In this document: piece by piece, positions 6,104 through 9,347 of the stretch
How positions within the stretch are numbered: position 1 is the first letter of the stretch
Layout of the letters: each line of letters starts with the position of its first letter
Origin: an uncultured Prevotella sp.
GTDB taxonomy: Bacteria > Bacteroidota > Bacteroidia > Bacteroidales > Bacteroidaceae
Length of the DNA stretch: 9,347 nt
Reading direction: 5' to 3'
Assembly: GCA_937898715.1 (NCBI GenBank)
Contig: CALEKA010000088.1
Location: 1-9,347, forward strand
Notes under the pieces: generated by a model
What the model saw: only the letters and a program-made list of their open reading frames with translations
What the model was told of the DNA's origin: nothing
Databases searched by the model: none
Position numbers and translations under genes: made by a program

Positions 6104-7012
6104 TTAATTTTCTGAATCAGCGTCTGTACTTCTCTGATTTCTTGGCAAATGCTCTATCACCTGTTGTCGGAGGAAAGATCGGTCGAGGTGGGTATAGATC
6201 TGCGTTGTGTCGATACATTCGTGGCCGAGCATGGCTTGAATGGCGCGCAGATTGGCGCCTCCTTCGAGCAGATGGGTGGCAAAGGTGTGGCGCAGCGTGT
6301 GGGGCGAGATGGTCTTGTTGATTCCTGCATTGGTGGCGAGCACCTGCAGCACGTGGAACACTGTGATGCGCGAGAGGTGCTGCCGGCGCCTGTGGCTGAT
6401 AAACACGTAGTCCTCTTCCCCTCGCTTCGGCTCTATGTGGCATCGATCCGCGAACCACAGCCTTAGTTCCTTCACTGCTCGAGGCGACACTGGCACGTAT
6501 CGCTGCTTGCTCCCCTTGCCCGTCACGCTGAGGAAGCCATCTTCGAGGTATAGATTCGACATCTTCAGTCCGCACAGTTCCGACACGCGCAGCCCGCAGC
6601 TGTAGAGCACTTCCACGATAGTTCTGTCGCGTTGGCCCTCCTCTTGGCTCAAGTCGACGGCATTTTCGAGCGCATCGACCTCTTCCACAGAGAGCACTGT
6701 GGGCAGGTGTTCGGGTCGTTTGGGCATCTCGAGAAGCTCCGTAGGGTCGGCTTCGATAAATCCGTCTACGAGCAGGAACTCATAGAAGGAGCGCACCCCG
6801 CTGAGAATGCGCGAGATCGACGTAGGCGAGATGCCCACATCGTAGAGCGAAGCCGCAAATCGGTGCAAGTCGTCGAGCTTTACCTGTAGCGGGTCGATCC
6901 CCTCGTCGGAGAGGAAAAGCAGCAGTTTCGACACGTCGGCAGCATAGGCCTGACGCGTGTTCTCGCTAAGCCCCTTTTCGAGGAGCAAGTACGAGAGGTA
7001 TTTGTCTATCAT
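6104..7012 (-). CDS. xerD: Tyrosine recombinase XerD
   Basis: A 302-aa site-specific recombinase of the XerC/XerD type. It resolves chromosome dimers at dif during division and moves some integrative elements. Residues 1-85 form the SAM-like N-terminal domain (YLSYLLLEKGLSENTRQAY). The catalytic set is complete in ATG numbering: R142 (SCGLRVSEL), K166 (TGKGSKQR), H238 and R241 (SPHTLRHTFATHLLEGG), H264 (LGHECIDTTQIYTH) and nucleophile Y273. Length and the R-K spacing match E. coli XerD. The open frame extends to a GTG at 7015, but the ATG at 7012 (MIDKYLSY) is preferred. Nothing suggests an integron or phage integrase: neighbours are housekeeping genes. It diverges from aroQ and may read into ompH. 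Confidence 0.93.
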   Translation of the reverse strand: MIDKYLSYLLLEKGLSENTRQAYAADVSKLLLFLSDEGIDPLQVKLDDLHRFAASLYDVGISPTSISRILSGVRSFYEFLLVDGFIEADPTELLEMPKRPEHLPTVLSVEEVDALENAVDLSQEEGQRDRTIVEVLYSCGLRVSELCGLKMSNLYLEDGFLSVTGKGSKQRYVPVSPRAVKELRLWFADRCHIEPKRGEEDYVFISHRRRQHLSRITVFHVLQVLATNAGINKTISPHTLRHTFATHLLEGGANLRAIQAMLGHECIDTTQIYTHLDRSFLRQQVIEHLPRNQRSTDADSEN

Positions 7013-7065
7013 CACAGCGTGCGTAAAATATCGGAAAACAAAGCGCTATTGTGCTTGAAAATTCG

Positions 7066-7073
7066 TAATTTTG
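7066..7073 (+). promoter_or_regulatory. aroQ promoter, -7 element
   Basis: TAATTTTG matches TAnnTTTG exactly, 84 nt before the aroQ ATG. A TTG at 7049-7051 is only 14 nt upstream, so the -33 element is poor. Predicted leader is about 75-80 nt. Confidence 0.5.
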
Positions 7074-7082
7074 CAGCACAAA

Positions 7083-7115
7083 TCAGACGTAGCCCCTTCG
7101 GGTGTCTTCGTCTGA
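7083..7115. promoter_or_regulatory. Inverted repeat in the xerD-aroQ intergenic region
   Basis: Arms 7083-7089 (tcagacg) and 7109-7115 (cgtctga) pair perfectly. The interior holds a smaller cccc-ttc-ggg hairpin (7093-7102). The element lies between the two divergent -7 elements, so it could form in the 5' leader of either gene. No named riboswitch class is recognised. Confidence 0.5.
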
Positions 7116-7123
7116 AAGCCAAG

Positions 7124-7131
7124 CAAAGGTA
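7124..7131 (-). promoter_or_regulatory. xerD promoter, -7 element
   Basis: TACCTTTG on the minus strand matches TAnnTTTG, 111 nt before the xerD ATG. The following bases (CTTGGC) differ from the rpsO/typA promoters, and no TTG lies at the usual -33 spacing. Confidence 0.5.
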
Positions 7132-7157
7132 CATTTTTCCCTTTTTACAGAAAAATC

Positions 7158-7604
7158 ATGAAGCTTTTAATTGTCAACGGACCCAACCTTAATCTCTTGG
7201 GTCAGCGCGAACCAGGCATCTATGGTACCGACACCATGGAAGCCTGTCTGGAGCAGTTGCGTAAGCACTATGCCGATCACGAGATAGCCTACTATCAGAG
7301 CAACGTAGAGGGATTCCTCATCGACCGCCTGCAGCAGGCCAACGTCGATGGCACGCAGGGCATCGTGCTCAATGCCGGCGCATATACCCACACCAGTGTG
7401 GCACTGCACGACTGCATTCGTTCGCTCCACATCCCCGTCATTGAGGTGCACATCTCCAACGTGCATCAGCGCGAGGAGTTTCGCCATCACTCCATGATTT
7501 CTGCCGCTTGCCGAGGCGTGATCTGCGGTTTCGGGCTCAACTCTTACCGTCTGGCCGTAGAAGCACTGATACTGCAAGCTCCAAGTAATTCAAGTAATAA
7601 GTAA
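7158..7604 (+). CDS. aroQ: Type II 3-dehydroquinate dehydratase
   Basis: A 148-aa cytosolic enzyme, dodecameric in the family, dehydrating 3-dehydroquinate to 3-dehydroshikimate in the third step of the shikimate pathway. The N-terminal IVNGPNLNLLGQREPGIYG carries N10, R17 and the catalytic loop Y22. LNAGAYTHTSVALHD (71-85) carries N72 and the HTS substrate loop. IEVHISNVHQREEFRHHS (95-112) carries H98 and R109. These are the type II hallmarks and exclude the type I enzyme AroD. The ATG at 7158 gives the standard MKLLIVNGPN start. The last codons (SNSSNK) are built from AAGTAAT repeat units that continue past the stop, so the end of the protein has probably been shaped by repeat spread. pyk follows 120 bp downstream. 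Confidence 0.96.
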   Translation: MKLLIVNGPNLNLLGQREPGIYGTDTMEACLEQLRKHYADHEIAYYQSNVEGFLIDRLQQANVDGTQGIVLNAGAYTHTSVALHDCIRSLHIPVIEVHISNVHQREEFRHHSMISAACRGVICGFGLNSYRLAVEALILQAPSNSSNK

Positions 7605-7619
7605 CAAGTAATAAGTAAT
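7583..7619 (+). repeat. AAGTAAT short tandem repeats across the aroQ stop codon
   Basis: Five near-identical heptamers start at 7583, 7592, 7599 (AAGTAAC), 7606 and 7613. The first three lie in the aroQ coding end and contribute its last residues and stop codon. The unit differs by one base from the AAGTATT unit of the array at 5267-5440. Confidence 0.8.
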
Positions 7620-7700
7620 ACATTCAGGCTGATAGCCTTTCAGCCCACAGGTCGTGACCTCGATAGTCTGTAATACTTAATACTTAGAACTTTTTTCCTT
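7606..7700 (+). terminator. Repeat-built inverted repeat between aroQ and pyk, possible terminator or attenuator
   Basis: Arms 7606-7622 and 7669-7685 pair at 15 of 17 positions; the two mismatches are both A-A. Between them lie two smaller hairpins: aggct/agcct (7626-7638) and aggtc/gacct (around 7648-7659). T-rich sequence follows at 7691-7703. The form is that of a terminator for aroQ, but pyk lies directly downstream, so partial read-through or control of pyk is possible. No TAnnTTTG promoter for pyk is visible here. Confidence 0.45.
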
Positions 7701-7724
7701 TTTCACGAAAACTAAACAACAACG

Positions 7725-9164
7725 ATGTATAAGAAAACCAAGATTGTAGCAACCATTTCCGACGTGCGTTGCGACGTAGGGCTCATCCAGCGCCTCTACG
7801 ATGCAGGAATGAATGTAGTACGCCTCAACACCGCCCATCAGGACGCCACAGGCATGAAGCGCGTAATCGACAATGTGCGCGAGGTATCAAGCCATCTGGC
7901 CATCCTCGTCGACACTAAGGGCCCCGAGGTGCGCACCACCGTGACCGACCAACCCATCGACTTCCACAAGGGCGACATCGTGCGCATCGTAGGCTGCCCT
8001 GAGCAGAAGACCACGCGCGAGGTAATCTCGGTTTCCTATCCCAACTTCGTGGCCGACCTCAGCGAAGGCGCACAGATCCTCATCGACGATGGCGACCTCG
8101 GCATCCGAGTAGACCACAAAGAGAAGGACCAGCTCATCTGCCACGTAGAAAACGATGCCACCCTCGGCTCGCGCAAGAGCGTCAACGTGCCCGGTGTGCG
8201 CATCAATCTGCCCGCACTCACCGAGAAGGATAAGCGCAACATCGAGTTTGCCATCGACTACGACGTAGCCTTCATCGCCCACAGCTTCGTGCGCTCTAAG
8301 GAAGACGTCTACGAAATTCGCCGCATACTCGACGCTCACGATAGCGACATCCGCATCATCGCCAAGATAGAGAATCAAGAGGGCGTAGACAACATCGACG
8401 AGATTCTCGAAGCCGCCGACGGCATCATGGTGGCACGTGGCGACCTCGGCATCGAAGTGCCCCAAGAGTTCATCCCCGGCATACAGCGCCGACTCGTCGA
8501 CAAGGCCATCCGTGCCCATAAGCCCGTCATCGTGGCCACCCAGATGCTCCAGAGCATGATCCACAATCCGCGTCCCACCCGTACCGAGGTGACCGACATA
8601 GCCAATGCCGTCTACTCCCGTACCGACGCCCTCATGCTCTCCGGCGAGACCGCCTATGGCGACTACCCCGTAGAGGCTGTCAAGACCATGGCCACCGTGG
8701 CATGGCAAGCCGAGCGCGACACCTTCAAGGAGTATGGCGACGTAGACATTCCCCTCTCCGAGAATCCCGACGTGACAGAGTTCTTCTCCAAAGAAGCCGT
8801 GATGGCCACCAAGACCATGAAGCTCCGTGCCATCATCATGGACTCCTACACCGGTCGCACCGCACGCTACGTCAGTTCGTTTCGTGGCGAGAGCACCATT
8901 CTTGCCATCTGCTATAAGGCCAAGACCGTGCGCCACCTCGCCCTGCAGTATGGCGTATATGCCATCTACATGCCTATGAAGAGCTATGGCCACGAGTTCC
9001 TGCTCGCCGCTCTGCGCAAGCTCCTTTCCGACAATATGCTCAAGCCCGAAGATCGTATCTGCTACCTCGGTTCGCAGCGTAAGGAGCAAAGCACCTCGTT
9101 CATGGAGATGAACATCGTGAAAAACCTCTTCCAGAACGAAGGCGAAGAAGCCATGCCCAACTAA
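7725..9164 (+). CDS. pyk: Pyruvate kinase
   Basis: A 479-aa enzyme making pyruvate and ATP from phosphoenolpyruvate and ADP, the last step of glycolysis. The TIM barrel opens with KKTKIVATISD. R33 and N35 lie in VVRLNTAH, and D63-T64-K65 and E68 in DTKGPEVR. The B domain spans about 70-160. The signature IIAKIENQEG holds K214 and Mg-binding E216, with D240 in ARGDLGIEV and T272 in ATQMLQS. HNPRPTRTEVTDIANAV and LSGETAYGDYP complete the barrel. The C-terminal domain is about 340-479, with no extra PEP-utiliser domain. The K+-site serine of the usual NFSH motif is Ala here (NTAH), while the Glu linked to K+ dependence is kept. Codon use is rich in C-ending codons, consistent with high expression. 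An A-rich leader without a Shine-Dalgarno precedes ATG 7725. Confidence 0.97.
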   Translation: MYKKTKIVATISDVRCDVGLIQRLYDAGMNVVRLNTAHQDATGMKRVIDNVREVSSHLAILVDTKGPEVRTTVTDQPIDFHKGDIVRIVGCPEQKTTREVISVSYPNFVADLSEGAQILIDDGDLGIRVDHKEKDQLICHVENDATLGSRKSVNVPGVRINLPALTEKDKRNIEFAIDYDVAFIAHSFVRSKEDVYEIRRILDAHDSDIRIIAKIENQEGVDNIDEILEAADGIMVARGDLGIEVPQEFIPGIQRRLVDKAIRAHKPVIVATQMLQSMIHNPRPTRTEVTDIANAVYSRTDALMLSGETAYGDYPVEAVKTMATVAWQAERDTFKEYGDVDIPLSENPDVTEFFSKEAVMATKTMKLRAIIMDSYTGRTARYVSSFRGESTILAICYKAKTVRHLALQYGVYAIYMPMKSYGHEFLLAALRKLLSDNMLKPEDRICYLGSQRKEQSTSFMEMNIVKNLFQNEGEEAMPN

Positions 9165-9206
9165 GGACTCTCTCTCTAAGCCAGTCCTTTCAGCCTGTTC
9201 TGTGGG

Positions 9207-9223
9207 CGACGCGTCCCGCGTCG
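9207..9223 (+). terminator. GC-rich hairpin downstream of pyk
   Basis: A perfect 7-bp stem (cgacgcg/cgcgtcg) with a 3-nt loop lies 42 nt after the pyk stop. No U tract follows. It may be a first terminator or a REP-like palindrome paired with the larger hairpin at 9253-9295. Confidence 0.5.
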
Positions 9224-9252
9224 GCACTACCACGTATCGATAAATGATCCCA

Positions 9253-9295
9253 TAGGAAGTGGGGGCGAAGCGAGACGCTTCGCCCCCACTTCCTA
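9253..9295 (+). terminator. 20-bp perfect stem-loop, probable pyk terminator stem and intron target site
   Basis: Arms 9253-9272 and 9276-9295 are exact reverse complements around the 3-nt loop aga. The stem ends at 9295, and the putative intron begins at the next base. Group IIC introns are known to insert just after terminator stem-loops. That would also explain why no U tract follows here: it would lie beyond the intron. Confidence 0.7.
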
Positions 9296-9347
9296 GTACG
9301 CTCGGCATGAGCATTATCTAACGGGTGCAAGTCCCGAGTAAGCCCTA
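9296..9347 (+). mobile_element. 5' end of a group IIC (class C) intron, truncated by window edge
   Basis: The sequence starts GTACG, close to the group II 5' consensus GTGYG. Next comes a stem gctc/gagc (9300-9303, 9309-9312) with a GGCAT loop, then TCTAA, then a stem cggg/cccg (9322-9325, 9333-9336) with loop TGCAAGT. Order, spacing and loop sequences follow the 5' end of domain I of the Oceanobacillus iheyensis group IIC intron as I remember it (GCCC-GGCAU-GGGU, then GGGUGAGAGUCCC). Such introns are retroelements encoding a reverse transcriptase/maturase within domain IV, which would lie off the right edge. Placement exactly after a perfect stem-loop is the typical IIC target. The call rests on 52 nt and memory of one reference; domain V and the maturase are not visible. 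Confidence 0.72.

Noticed and set aside
6104..7012. xerD as integrase of a mobile island
   Set aside because: Canonical XerD features, normal length and housekeeping neighbours on both sides, with no direct repeats or cargo genes.
7015..7015. GTG start for xerD and TTG start (5266) for murI
   Set aside because: Each lies directly before an in-frame ATG that gives the usual family N-terminus; the upstream alternative adds only one residue.
7887..9314. 475-codon open frame antisense to pyk
   Set aside because: It is a shadow of pyk codon bias (C-ending codons leave the complementary frame open). Its translation is low-complexity Gly/His/Asp/Val-rich with no recognisable domain.
9322..9336. 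tRNA T-arm look-alike (GGGTGCAAGTCCC)
   Set aside because: The loop has TGC in place of TTC, and no acceptor or anticodon arm fits upstream. The group IIC domain I reading explains this and the preceding stem together.

Overview
The window reads as chromosomal DNA of a gut- or oral-type Bacteroidales, most likely Prevotellaceae. Four things point there. Promoters have the Bacteroidetes form TAnnTTTG (best cases before rpsO and typA), and I see no strong Shine-Dalgarno sequences before the starts. The left edge carries a C-terminal tail (KGMYIINGKKVMVK) typical of secreted Prevotella/Bacteroides proteins. AAGTATT-type AT-rich intergenic repeats are present. All large genes are housekeeping genes close to family length. 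This is inferred from sequence feel and family memory; no search was run.

Layout: (1) 1-258 is the 3' end of a secreted or surface protein gene (+), followed by a 54-codon small ORF at 334-498 (+) that looks real. (2) 564-4314 is a minus-strand block: miaB (tRNA methylthiotransferase), rpsO (ribosomal protein S15) and typA/bipA (ribosome-associated GTPase), with hairpin terminators after miaB and rpsO and Bacteroidetes-type promoters before rpsO and typA. (3) 4369-7012 is a second minus-strand block: xerD-type tyrosine recombinase, an OmpH/Skp-like periplasmic chaperone and murI (glutamate racemase). The ompH-murI gap is filled by AT-rich tandem repeats with a 43-bp unit. (4) 7158-9164 on the plus strand holds aroQ (type II dehydroquinase) and pyk (pyruvate kinase), separated by a repeat-built inverted repeat. 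xerD and aroQ diverge from a gap whose two predicted promoters would give overlapping 5' leaders. (5) 9165-9347 holds two perfect GC-rich hairpins. Directly abutting the second is what I read as the first 52 nt of a group IIC (bacterial class C) self-splicing intron that runs off the right edge.

The genes serve core functions: translation (MiaB, S15, TypA), cell-envelope building (MurI, OmpH), chromosome dimer resolution (XerD), shikimate synthesis (AroQ) and glycolysis (Pyk). The less ordinary content lies between genes: the intron 5' end placed exactly after a 20-bp stem, the small peptide gene, the tandem repeats, and promoters embedded in inverted repeats. ATG starts inside the longest open frames are preferred for murI (5263 rather than TTG at 5266) and xerD (7012 rather than GTG at 7015).
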